NCBI GenBank assembly: GCA_023548195.1
Contig: JAJHZJ010000009.1
Location: 2,585,501 to 2,649,500, forward strand
Direction of reading: 5' to 3'
Length of the DNA stretch: 64,000 nucleotides
Source of the DNA: Bettongia penicillata ogilbyi
Taxonomy: Eukaryota > Chordata > Mammalia > Diprotodontia > Potoroidae
A program made the translations under genes and the position numbers. Numbering within the stretch: position 1 is the first letter of the stretch; the number at the start of each line of letters is the position of its first letter. This document shows positions 45,330 to 55,410 of this stretch, in pieces. The notes beneath the pieces were generated by a model, which was given only the letters and a program-made list of their open reading frames with translations, was not told the DNA's origin and searched no databases.

Positions 45330-46660
45330 TGGTGATCAGTGGGAGTACTCATAGTTGTGAGATCACAGAACCATATAATACTGAACTAAATTAATTTGGA
45401 GTGTAGTCCCTAGTAACAAGCCTCAAGACTGTCATTGGCCCTGTTGACATTTTTTTATCAGTGAATTGAAAGACATAGAAGCTATATTTACCAAATTTGT
45501 GAGTACCACAAATCTGAAACTGAGAGCAAATAAAATACCAGATGACAAAATAAAGGTATCTAAAAGGCTAGACCAATAAGCCAAAACTAAATCTTCATAA
45601 CACTTCAGAGCATCTGGGGTCTCACCAATGTGAATATTCCCACCAACAACTCCTGCCCATCTTGTGGAGCTCTTGTTTACATACTCCCATAAGCTTGCCA
45701 AAAGTACTCCCCCTGATGTTCTGGTGTTGAGCCAAATGTAATAAGATAAAATTCAACATTTTAGGGATTGATTTAAAAATAAATCTACAGCACAAGGTGA
45801 TGGTGGGGTGTTAACTGTCTCAACAACAGACAAAAGAGAAAGGACAATTTTGTTGATCTTCCAGTAAATCCCAATCAAGAAAACTTGTTTCAGAGGTTAC
45901 GTATAGAAAGGAATCAGAAAAGTGGTACATTGAAACCTAGCTCCAACACTTAGTACATGTGTGATCTTCCTCATGTCACTTGACCTGACCAATCCTCAGT
46001 CTCCTCATCAGTAAAAATAAATGAAGATCATTATGTCTGAAATATCTATCTTATAAGGTTGTGAAGACAGTATTTTGTGAACCTGAACGTGCTATATAAA
46101 TGCAAACAATTTTTATAAATGGTACTATGGTTTCCAGAGAAGGGAAGTAACAACTCTATTCTACTCTATGACTGTCAGAACATACTTGAAGTGTCGTCAT
46201 TTCTGATAGCCACATTTCAAGGCAAACTAGAGCATGACCACAATAGTGAAGGGATATGAAGCCCTGTCATATGGAGAATGGTAGAAGGGAGTGGAGATGT
46301 TTAAATCTGAGAAGTGAAAACTTAAGGGTGATGTGGTAGCTTTTTGTAAATAACTGAAGCATCACATGGAAGACGGTTTTGACCTGTTCTGTCTAGTTCC
46401 AGAGAACAGAACTAGGAAATAACTGTGAAAATGGAAAACATAAAAAACCTTCCAACAATCAGAGTTGTCCAAAAATGGAATGAGCTGCCTCTTGGGTATT
46501 AAGTTTCCTTTCGCTGGAAACATTGAAGAAGTAGCTGGCTGATTATCTATAAGGGCTGTTACAAAGGGGATTCCTGCATCATATGGGTAAGAGGCTGGTC
46601 TCTATGACGTCCAAAGTCTCTATCAACTTTTAGATTTTATATTTCTGTCTTTTGTACATA
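45330..46660 (+). mobile_element. CR1-like LINE, decayed, interrupted
   Basis: TTTGGAGTGTAGTCCCTAGT, CAAATTTGTGAGTACCACAA, AATAAGATAAAATTCAACAT, then after a MIR-type SINE (45930-46115) TAAGGGTGATGTGGTAGCTT, AGAGTTGTCCAAAAATGGAA and CTGGCTGATTATCTATAAGG. Follows CR1 order to near its 3' end. An 88-codon minus frame over it is a shadow. Confidence 0.75.
45930..46115 (+). mobile_element. MIR-type SINE inside CR1
   Basis: AGTACATGTGTGATCTTCCT, CAGTCTCCTCATCAGTAAAA, TATCTTATAAGGTTGTGAAG, CTATATAAATGCAAACA. Head is degraded. Confidence 0.75.
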
Positions 46661-47269
46661 AAGGATGTACCCAGGAAATGCCTGGGAATCTCCTTCTGAA
46701 TTCCTCGTGTTTCCTTAATGAATGAAGCCGTAGCAATCATGAATGCTCCTCTTCTTCCCTTCCCTACAATCCTTTAGAATGGGAGAAGCTGTTTTGTTGA
46801 TCCAGTCAGTCAGTCAGGGAAAACTCTTGAGGATTAAACAGAGGAACACTGAGATGATTTCTACCTAAAACTAGCATCCTGATCTCCTTTGCAATACCAA
46901 AACAGTTGCCCACTACAAGGTGAGTTCTTTAATAAAGTATGCACCTGCCTAGTCTTGGGGACACTCTTGACCCTTTAACACAACCTCAAGGTTAATCAAT
47001 TGATGCCCTTCTTGGACTTGTTTCTTAAAAGTGAAAGCAAAGACAGGTTTTGGAAGGAGAGAGAAATGCATAATGCAAGGACTACAGGGGTACACTCAGA
47101 CTGGATTTCCTGAGGCCAAAGCCTCCACATCTATGAGTCTTTTCCAGGAGATCACATGTTGCCTGATAAAGCAGAAATGGAGACAGCAGCTGAGTTATGA
47201 GGACAAGCTGGGACAAGTCAAAAACTTTAGTAACTTGAGAAGATAGTTGTGAAATAGCAATAGCAAAGT

Positions 47270-47410
47270 GTCACCAAGTTCCTGAACCAAGCAGAGGAAT
47301 TTCTTGACCAAGAGGATGCTGAAACCAAGAAACAGCAAGAGATGGTGAATCAAATCTCTACTTTGCCTTTACTAGTATTGCGAGAAATTATGAAATGTGC
47401 AAGTCCATGA
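47270..47410 (+). pseudogene. Short protein-like remnant, family unknown
   Basis: Plus-strand codons 47270-47410 read VTKFLNQAEEFLDQEDAE and on to QQEMVNQISTLPLLVLREIM, stopping at TGA 47408. The run has heptad-like spacing and a composition unlike the surrounding noise, and in-frame TAG codons sit just upstream (47252, 47258 area). I do not recognise the family. It may be a retropseudogene scrap, part of an LTR element, or chance. About 47 codons. Confidence 0.3.
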
Positions 47411-47419
47411 AGAGTTGGC

Positions 47420-47830
47420 TCTTTAGACACTCCAAGTTTTCCCTACACTGGGAGATTGAGATTGAGGGTTCAGGAGGAGAGAGATTCAACTTGTCTGGTT
47501 TGAAGAATAACATAAGTCCCTGGGAAATAGAGGTCCATCAAAGAAAGAGTACCAGTTGCATTGATGATTTGTGGGCTTGGGGCAAAGCCTTCGTGTTTTG
47601 TATTGGGTTAAATAAAACCTGTTTTATGTTTTGTCTTATGTTAGTCTTAGTGTTTGCATGGAAACCAATGGTCTTTCCCCTTTTGTGGGCAGAAATACAG
47701 ACAAAAGCAAAATTTTCAGGTTCCCAGAGGCATGAGCCAAAAGGAGAGTACGAGTAATGAAAACCCCTCATAGAATTAACTATAATCGGGTCAAGGGGAG
47801 GATGAAAAAAGAAATGGCATTGGCTCACGG
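47420..47830 (+). mobile_element. LTR-like segment, candidate
   Basis: Contains GGGTTAAATAAAACC (poly(A)-signal AATAAA at about 47611) followed by a T/G-rich part, TTTGCATGG and AATACAGAC. The stretch 47580-47730 aligns by eye with 62365-62520 (GAGTTAAATAAAATG, CTTGCAT, CTATACAC), so both are copies of one repeat. The layout (signal, then T/G-rich 3' part) suits a solo LTR, but I see no clean TG..CA ends or TSD. A 120-codon frame here has no domain. Confidence 0.4.
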
Positions 47831-48239
47831 TAGATGGAAGGATGATAACATAATAAAATGATATGGGTTAAACTGCTCAGTTCTGATTTTGCTTCTGTCT
47901 TCCCTTCTAAGAAGAATGATCTTTGGATAAGAACAATACAGTAAATAGAGTAGAAACCAAAGATGAATGAGAAGACAGTTGGAAAGCACCTAGGTGTACT
48001 CCATGAATTCAGTTCATCAGGTCTGAAACAAAGACATCTTAGGGTACATAAAGACTTGGCAGGTGTTGTTGCTGAGCTGTATCAGGAATCTTTGAAGTAT
48101 TTTGTAATGCAGGAGAAAAATGGCAGGGCTAGAAAAGGAAAAATGTTCTGATTTCCAAAAGGAGGGAAGAAAACAGAATATACAAACTCTGTACTGGGGT
48201 ACCTAGAGTTCTGTTCCTGCAAAAGTCTAGAACATATTA

Positions 48240-48576
48240 CTTTTAAAAATAAGTTTTTGATAATGCATTTTTGGTTTTTATAGCATCAGACTTCCCCAGT
48301 ATCCTCCATCTCCTCCTTTCAGAGAGCCATCCCATACACAAATCATATTCTTAAAAACCAAGAAAAAAAGAGGAAAAAATCTGTATAATAAAAGAATACA
48401 TTAAAAAATCTGAAAAATATGTGCAATCTCCAACACTTGTGGACCTCCCACCTCTGCAAAGGAGTGGAATGGGAGTATCATCTCATAGCTCTTCTTTGGA
48501 GCAAAGCTTGTTCTTTATAATTTTGCAACATTGACTCTTGTTTTTTGTTTCATTTTGTTTTGTTTTTAGTTGTTCA
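48240..48576 (-). mobile_element. L1-type 3' tail insertion in CR1, with TSD
   Basis: Flanked by the 12-bp repeat TAGAACATATTA (48228-48239 and 48577-48588), which is continuous CR1 sequence. On the minus strand it has TTTGCAGAGGTGGGAGGTCC and GGAGATTGCACATA, resembling the 3' UTR type also seen near 44.55 kb, and ends A-rich. It is therefore a 5'-truncated antisense L1-type insertion. Family assignment is less sure than the insertion itself. Confidence 0.75.
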
Positions 48577-50433
48577 TAGAACATATTATTAAGAAATGGT
48601 TTGTGATTACTTAGAAAAAGAATCGGCGATCCCTAAAACCCAACACAGCTTCATCAAGAACAGGTTATGCCAGATTAACCTCATTTCCTTTGATGACAGG
48701 GTAACTGGACTTGTCAATGAGGAGCATGCTGTAGTCATATCATACCTGAATTTCAGCAAAGCTTTTGGCAAGCTCTCTCATGCTCTCCTAGGGAACAAGA
48801 AGTGAGATATGGGAGATAGTAAAATTAGGGGGATTTAGAATTGATGGATTGACCAGACCTAAAGAGAAGTCATTAAGGGCTCAAGATCAACTTGCAGAGA
48901 AGTCTCTAATTTAAGTCTCTAATTTAATATATTAGTGATGTAGTCTGGAACCTATTCCCTTTAATAGCTTTTATCAATGACTTGAATGAAGGCATGGATG
49001 AAACACTTATAAAGTTGCAGGTGGCAGGAAGTTGTGTGGTTTAGCTAATGTACCAGACAATAAAATCAAGACCCCAAAATATCTCAATGATGGATTGAAT
49101 TTTTGAATAGGTACGTATGTAAAGTTCTATAGTTGAGTTTTAAAAGGTCAACTTGATTCAAGTATAAGATAGGAAAGTATGACTAGGCAACATTTCTGTG
49201 AAAAGATCTGGGCATATTAGTGAACCACAAGCTCCCAATGAGTCAATAGTGTCGCCTGGTCATTATCATAGGCTACATTGGTTGAAACAGTAGCCATGTC
49301 TAGAATAAGGGACATAATTTTTCTGCTATACTCTTCCCTTGTAAAATTTTGCCTGGAATACTGAGTTCAGCTCTGGACGTTCTATTTTAAGATCAACTTA
49401 GATAAGTTGGATTATGTCCCAAAGAAGGTAATCAGAATAGTGGAAGGAATGGTAGCCATGACAGATGAAGACTGGTTGAACTATGAATGTTTAGAGAAGA
49501 GAGGATTTAACAGGGGACATGTTAGCAGTACTAGATGGGTGTCATGGGGAAGACAGATTTTCCTTGTTCTACTTGTTGTCAGAAAACAGAACTAGAAGCA
49601 GGTAGAAGGAAGTCAGATTTAGACTCAATGTAAAAAAATCTTCTTAACAATTAGGGCTGTCCAAAAGTAAAACAGATTGCAGGAGACAGTGGTAGATTCT
49701 CCCCCATAAAAATTTTCAGTAAGGGAGGACAGGGCCAAGATGGAGGAGTAGAAGGAGAGCTGTAGCTCTCCTCCAAAAGCCCATAAAATACCTGTAAAAA
49801 TGACTCAAAACATATTCTAGAGCAGCAGAAGTCACAAAACGACAGAGTGAAAGAGATTTCAGCCCAAAGCAGCCTGGAAGGCCAACAGGAAAGCTCTATC
49901 GCACTGGGCTCAGATCAGAGTGCAACCCAACCTTGGCTACACTGCAAGGCAAGGACAGGACTGGAGCAGGCTTCAGGGCACAGAGTCACAGATAGCAACT
50001 GTGGTTCCCAGATTCCTCAATCCACAAATGTCAAAGACAGCTTAAACGTCAGTTTAAGTTCCTTTAGGATGAGGAAGAACAAAGCATACCATTAGAGGAA
50101 GGCATCAAGGTCAAGGCTTCTTCATCCAAAACCCCCAAAATAAATTTGCAATAGTCTCAAATCATGGAAGAGCTCAAAAGAGATGTTGAAAATCAAATAA
50201 GAGAGGTGGAGGGAAAATTGGGAAGGGAAATGAGAGTGATGCAAGAAAATCATGAAAAGTGATTCAGCAACTTGCTAAAGGAGACCCAAAAATGCTGAAG
50301 AAAATAACACCTTTAAAAATAGACTAACCCAAATGGCAAAAGAAGTCCAAAAAGCCAATGAGAAGAAAAATGCTTTAAAAAGCAGGATTAGCCAAATGGA
50401 AAAGGAGGTTCAAAAGCTCACTGAAGAAAATAG

Positions 50434-51326
50434 TTTTTCTTTTTAAATTTTATTTATTTATTTTGTTTTCAATGTTCATTTCCACAAAATTTTGAGGTCT
50501 AAATTTTCTCCCCATCGCTTCCCTCCCCCCACCACAAAATGCCAAGCATTCTAATTACCCCTACCACCAATCTTCCCTCCCTTCTAACATCCCTCCCTTC
50601 CCTTATCCCCATCTTCTCTTTTGTCCTGTAGGGCAAGATAAATTTCTATACTTCATTACCTGTATTTCTTAGTTCCCATTTGTATGCAAGAACAATACTC
50701 AACAGTTGATCCTAAAACTTTGAGTTCCAACTTCTTTTCCTTCCTCCCTCCCCACCCATTGCCACTGAGAAGGCAAGCAATTCAATATAGGCTATATCTG
50801 TGTAGTTTTGCAAATGATTTCCGTAATAATCATGTTGCATAAGACTAACTATATTTTCCTCTATCCTATCCTGACTCCCATTTCTTCTATTCTCTTTTTT
50901 GACTTTGTCATCCCCAATAGTGTTGACTTCTAATTGCTCCCTCCTCCCATTGCCTCCCTTCCATCATCCCCCCAACCCTGCTTATCCCCTTCTCCCCCAC
51001 TTTCCTGTATTGTAAGACAGGTTTTCATACCAAAATGAGTGTGCATTTTATTCCTTCCTTGAGCCAAATGTGATGAGAGTAAGTTTCATATTTTCCCTTT
51101 CTCCTTCCCTTTTCCCCTCCATTGAAAGGTCTTTTTCTTGCCTCTTTTATGAGAAATAATTTGCCCCATTCCATTTATCCCTTTCTCCTTCCAATATAGT
51201 CCTCTCTCACCCTTTAATTTTATTTTTTTAGAAATGATTCCTTCCTATTCAAACCACCCTGTGCTCTCTATCTCTGTCTCTGTCTGTCTGTCTATCTTTC
51301 CCTCTCACTTGCTCTCTTTCTACATG

Positions 51327-51373
<47 letters not shown>

Positions 51374-51612
51374 ATATATGTTGGGGAAGGGGGGAGGGGT
51401 GTGTGTATATGTATATATGTGGGGGAAGGGGGGAGGGGTGTGTGTGTGTGTATATGTGTACATAATCCCACCAACTACCCAGATACTGAAAAAAGTTTCA
51501 AGAGTTACAAATATTGTTTTTGCATGTAGGAATGTAAACAGTTCAACTTTAGTAAGTCCCTTAAGATTTCTCTTTCCTGTTTACCTTTTCATGCTTCTCT
51601 TGATTCTTGTGT
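50434..51612 (-). mobile_element. Second HAL1, antisense, nested in the first
   Basis: Flanked by GAAAATAG (50426-50433 and 51613-51620), which is continuous ORF1 sequence of the host HAL1 (..LTEEN/SSLK). On the minus strand it starts in the end of ORF1 (CACAAGAATCAAGAGAAGCA) and runs through the same 3' UTR as the host element to a poly(A), seen as poly(T) at 50434-50465. It is 5'-truncated (about 1.18 kb). An internal GT/TA microsatellite is at 51325-51370. Confidence 0.88.
51330..51465. repeat. GT/TA microsatellite with a duplicated G-rich unit
   Basis: (TA)n(TG)n followed by two copies of a unit of roughly 40 bp, each with GGGGAAGGGGGGAGGGGTG. It makes the 126-codon plus frame 51234-51614, which is not a gene. 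Confidence 0.9.
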
Positions 51613-53317
51613 GAAAATAGTTCTTTAAAATTAAAATGGAGCAGATGTAAGCTAATGACTTTATGATAAACCAAGAAATTACAAAACAAAACCAAAAGAA
51701 TGAAAAAATTGAAAGCAATGTGAAATATCTCATTGGAAAATAAACTGACCTAGAAAATAGATCCAGGAGAGACAATTTAAAAATTATGGGACTACCTGAA
51801 AGCCATGATCAAAAAAAGAGCCTAGACAGCATCTTTTATGAAATTATCAAGGAAAAGTGCCCTAATATTCTAGAACCAGAGGGTAAAATAAATATTGAAA
51901 GAATCCACCAATCACCTCCTGAAAGAGATCCGAAAAGAAAAACTCCTAGGAATATTGTAGCCAGATTCCAGGGTTCCCAGGTCAAGGAGAAAATATTGCA
52001 AGCAGCCAGAAAGAAGCAATTCAACTAGTATAGAAATACAATCAGGATAACACAAGATCTAGTCACTTCTACATTAAGGGATCAAATATTCCAGAAGTCA
52101 AAGGAATTAGGATTAAAACTAAGAATCACCTACTCAGTAAAACTGAGCATAATATTTCAGGGGAAAAAATGGTCATTCAGTGAAATAGAGGACTTTCAAG
52201 GATTCTTGATGAAAAGACCACAGCTGAATAGAAAATTTGACTTTCAAATACAAGAATCAAGAGAAGCATGAAAAGGTAAACAGGAAAGAGAAATCATAAG
52301 GGACTTACTAAAGTTGAACTGCTTACATTCCTACATGGAAAGATAATATTTGTAAATCTTGAAACTTTTTCAGTATTTGAATACTGGGAGGGATTATATA
52401 CATATAGACAGGGGGCACAGGGTGAGTTGAATAAGGATGATATCTAAAAAAATAAAATTAAGGAGTGAGAGAGGAATATATTGGAAGGAGAAAGGGAGAA
52501 ATGGAATGGGGCAAATTATCTCTCATGAAAGAGGCAAGAAAAAGCTTTTCAGTGGAGGGGGAAAGGGTGGAGGTGAGAGGAAAAAAGTGAATCTTACTCT
52601 CATTACATTTGACTCAAGGAGGGAATTATGTGCACACAATTTGGTATGAAAATCTATCTTATACTATAGGAAAGTAGGGGAGAAGGGGATAAGTGGGGTG
52701 TAGGGGATGACATAAGGGAGGGCAAAGGGGAGGAGGGAGTAATTAGAAGTAAACACTTTTGGGGAGGGACAGGGACAAAAGAGAGAATAGAATAAAGGGG
52801 AGAGCAAGACAGGATAGAAGCAAATATAGTTAGTCTTTCACAACATGACTATTATGGAAGTCTTTTGCATAGCTACACATGTACAGACTATATTGAATTG
52901 CTTGCCTTCAACAGTGGGGATGTGTGGAGAGGGAAGAGGGGAGAACAGGTGGAACTCAAATATTTAGGAATGAATGTTGAGAATTGCTTTTGCATGCAAT
53001 TGGGAAATTAGAAATACAGGTATGGAGTATAGAACTGTATCTTGCCCTATAAGAAAAGAGAGAAGATGGGGATAAGGAAAGGGAGGGGTGTGGTAGAAGA
53101 AGGGAAGGTTGGCGGAAGGGGCAATCAGAATGCATGATGTCTTGAGGTGGGGGGAAGGGAAAGATGGGGAGAAAATTTGGAACTCAACATCTTGTGGAAA
53201 TGAATGTTGAAAACTAAAATTAAATTTTTAAAAAAAAATTCAGTAAGGGATAGGATAATTACATACTGGAAATATGGCAAAAGGGATTCTTGATCACATC
53301 TACAAATTGGGCTAGAT

Positions 53318-53492
53318 TAAAAGTTCTTAATTTTTTTGTGTCAGGGACCTGCCAAATCCTATGGATTCCTTCTCAGAATAGTGTTTTTGAGTACAATTTT
53401 AAAAAATAATTAAGATTACCAAGGAAATCCATTTTATAGAAATAGTTCTTTTTTTTAAAGTTCATAGATCCCAAAATAAGAAGCCCTGGATT
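53318..53492 (+). mobile_element. hAT-type MITE, family C, copy 4
   Basis: AAAAGTTCTTAATTTTTTTG left end, CAAATCCTATGGATTCCTTC, AATTAAGATTACCAAGGAAA, and the right end AATAAGAAGCCCTGGATT. Directly follows the CR1 remnant. Confidence 0.7.
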
Positions 53493-53494
53493 TG

Positions 53495-53640
53495 ATGAAT
53501 CATAGGATCATAGTTCCACAGCTCGCAGTGATCTCAGAGGCCATCTAATTTAACTCTCTTATTTTAAAGTTAAAGAAACTGAGGCCCAGGGAAATGAAAT
53601 AACTTATCCAAGGTCACTCAGGTGGTAAGTGGCATCCTTC
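53495..53640 (-). mobile_element. CORE-SINE, antisense, partial
   Basis: GATCATAGTTCCACAGCTCG, TTTTAAAGTTAAAGAAACTG, AGGCCCAGGGAAATGAAATA, TATCCAAGGTCACTCAGG. Head half missing. Confidence 0.75.
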
Positions 53641-54150
53641 CTTCACTTCATATATATATAAGTTCCCATCTGGAATTATCATTATGGTGAAAGGTCATGG
53701 AAATCTTAAAAATGGCAGTCAGGCATGTGGATGTCATATCCTTGGCTTCTCTTTCCTACTTTATATCGCTTCAATTGCTTTCTGTAAAGGTCAGGATGTC
53801 ATTCCAATAGGTCAGGAAAGTTGAATTAGGGAATCAGCTCCAACAAGTCCTGTGAGAATGTCAGCATTTAATAAAGGAGCACCAAGCCACACCTGCATCT
53901 GAATCCTCTTCAAGCACTACCAGCCAGGTTGAGTTCTGCTGAGGTTGTACCAATGGTCATCTATCAGTTGCTTTTCTCACCCATCTCACGATTATATAAG
54001 AAAGTTCTGTCTTCTCTTAAACTCCCCTATTTCACTCCTTTTCACTGAACCTGTGATTTCATTGGCATAGGGAGCTACCATTGAGGAACTCTCCCTGCCA
54101 ATAAAGATCAGCACTTTCCCTGCAACTTATAGTCTTAAAAAGTTGGCCAG
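53640..54150. other. Unassigned, no gene seen
   Basis: No repeat or reading frame recognised; a short TA run at 53651-53660. Confidence 0.35.
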
Positions 54151-54265
54151 GGCACCAAGAAGTGAAGGGACTTTCCCAGAATCACACATTTAATCATTTG
54201 TCAGAGGTGAGACTTGAACTCAAGTCCTCCTGCCTTTTTACCCCGCTGTGTTATATAACTACTTA
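54150..54265 (-). mobile_element. CORE-SINE fragment, antisense
   Basis: GGGACTTTCCCAGAATCACA, GAGACTTGAACTCAAGTCCT, CCCGCTGTGTTATATAACT. 54345-54415 holds the 3' end of another sense MIR copy (CTCTAAGGGACCTTCCAATT). Confidence 0.7.
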
Positions 54266-54569
54266 CAAATCCCTTATGAGTTAAAATGCTTCACACTTCC
54301 ACTGGGTAATCAGAAGAATCCCTTTTTTCCTGGGGATTTCTCACCTGTGAAGTGAAGAGGTCAGATCCAATGGCCTCTAAGGGACCTTCCAATTCCAAAT
54401 CTAGGATTCCATGACATGACTAGATAACAAGCCTGGACTACAGTTTGGGTGGGTTTTTTTTTTTCAATTAAAAGGAGCTAAAGAAGAGAAGGAAGCAGGA
54501 TTGCATGTGCTGTTACCAATGTAATCCTATCTCGTCCATGGACTCACTCCATTATTGGTCCTGTTTGAA

Positions 54570-54716
54570 ATGCAACGTGCAGTGGTGAAGAGTCTATCAG
54601 ACCAGGCATCAGTAAACCAAGTCTAGTCTTGGCTTAAACAGCTTAGCTAGGTATGTGATATCAAGCAAGTCACATCACATCTCATTTTCCATATTTGTAA
54701 AATGAGGGTTTTTAAC
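54570..54716 (+). mobile_element. MIR-type SINE interrupted by a MITE
   Basis: GTGCAGTGGTGAAGAGTCTA, GCTAGGTATGTGATATCAAG, AAGTCACATCACATCTCATT, ATTTGTAAAATGAGGGT. It stops exactly where the MITE at 54717 starts. Confidence 0.75.
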
Positions 54717-54910
54717 CAGGGGTGGGGAACTCGCAGTCTTGAGGCCACATGTGGCCTTCTAGGTCCTTAGGTACAGCCTCTTGACTGGGTTCAAGGTTTA
54801 CAGAAAAACATCCTTTCATTAAAGGATTTTGTTTGAATTCACTCAACGGGTCACACTTAAAGGCCTAGAGGGCCACATGTGGCCTTGAGGCCGCAGGTTC
54901 TCCAACCCTG
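54717..54910. mobile_element. hAT-type MITE, family A, copy 1, with TSD
   Basis: Terminal inverted repeats of about 50 bp: left CAGGGGTGGGGAACTCGCAG and GAGGCCACATGTGGCC, right GGCCACATGTGGCCTTGAGG and TCTCCAACCCTG. Flanks TTTTTAAC (54709-54716) and GTTTAAAC (54911-54918) agree 6/8. Orientation is ambiguous because the ends are nearly symmetrical. Confidence 0.85.
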
Positions 54911-54923
54911 GTTTAAACTAAAG

Positions 54924-55410
54924 CAGAAGTCCTCAAAGTATGGTCCAAGGACCCCTGGGGCAACTTGAGACTCATCCAAGTAGTCTGTGAGGTCAAAATC
55001 ATGTTCATAATAATATGAAAACATTATTTACCTATTAATATACTCTTCCCCTTTCTAGCTACATATCTGTGTGAGGTCAGATTTTCTTCATATACTTCAA
55101 CCAAAACAACATATCACAACAGATTGACAGCAGATAGAAGAATCCAGCTGGCTTTTATTAAACTAGACATTGAAGAGATTTGCAAAAATATGTAAAACAA
55201 TGCCACTCTTCTCACTAAAATTTTTTGTTTTGGAAAATATAGTTATTTTTCATAAAAATATGTCATTCTTGTTAACATGAGAGTGATTATTATTTTAAAA
55301 TGAATTAATAAATATAAACATTTAGAAATTCATTTTCATTTCTAATATGGTAAGTATTGATGGATATAGCCCACATAAACAAAGAAGAAACATACAACAA
55401 AAGGATTTAA
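54924..55410 (+). mobile_element. hAT transposon remnant with transposase C-terminus
   Basis: Left end CAGAAGTCCTCAAAGTATGG and GGACCCCTGGGGC (hAT terminus of the type CAG.GGTTCTCAAA.TTTGG). At about 55045-55195 the plus strand reads ATYLCEVRFSSYTSTKTTYH then NRLTADRRIQLAF, matching the hAT-family C-terminal dimerisation region. Then come the transposon 3' parts (AAGTATTGATGGATATAGCC, CACATAAACAAAG). The transposase core is deleted and the right terminus is missing. It begins 6 bp after the TSD of MITE A copy 1. Confidence 0.75.

Larger units (their letters stand above)
49727..53238 (+). mobile_element. HAL1-type (half-L1) retrotransposon with 12-bp TSD
   Basis: Perfect flanking repeats TTCAGTAAGGGA (49715-49726 and 53239-53250) bound it. 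Order: a 5' UTR starting GGACAGGGCCAAGATGG; an ORF1 coiled-coil part (from ATG 50164, RDVENQIREVEGKLGREM); after the nested insertion the RRM and C-terminal ORF1 part (IIKEKCPNILEPEGKIN, then RNIVARFQGSQVKEKIL, 51786-52028); the ORF1 end at about 52271; a 3' UTR of about 950 bp; and an A-rich end. No ORF2 (reverse transcriptase) lies between, which is the half-L1 layout. Stops at 50247 (TGA), 52026 (TAG) and a deletion near 52080 kill ORF1. Confidence 0.88.
47870..53320 (+). mobile_element. CR1-like LINE split by an L1 tail and a HAL1
   Basis: CR1 segments in order: CTGTCTTCCCTTCTAAGAAG (47897), AAAAATGTTCTGATTTCCAA (48139), ACAGCTTCATCAAGAACAGG (48645), CCTGAATTTCAGCAAAGC (48745), TTTTATCAATGACTTGAATG (48968), GGAATACTGAGTTCAGCTCT (49355), ACAATTAGGGCTGTCCAAAA (49649), then after the HAL1 insertion TAGGATAATTACATACTGG and GGGATTCTTGATCAC. 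Removing 48240-48576 and 49727-53238 gives a near-continuous CR1. The plus strand still reads AFGKLSHALL near 48768. Frames are broken; inactive. Confidence 0.85.

Noticed and set aside
51234..51614. 126-codon frame
   Set aside because: Shadow frame on the wrong strand of the inner HAL1 3' UTR, through a GT repeat.
51786..52028. 80-codon frame as a small RNA-binding protein gene
   Set aside because: It is the RRM/C-terminal part of a HAL1/L1 ORF1 cut by a TAG.
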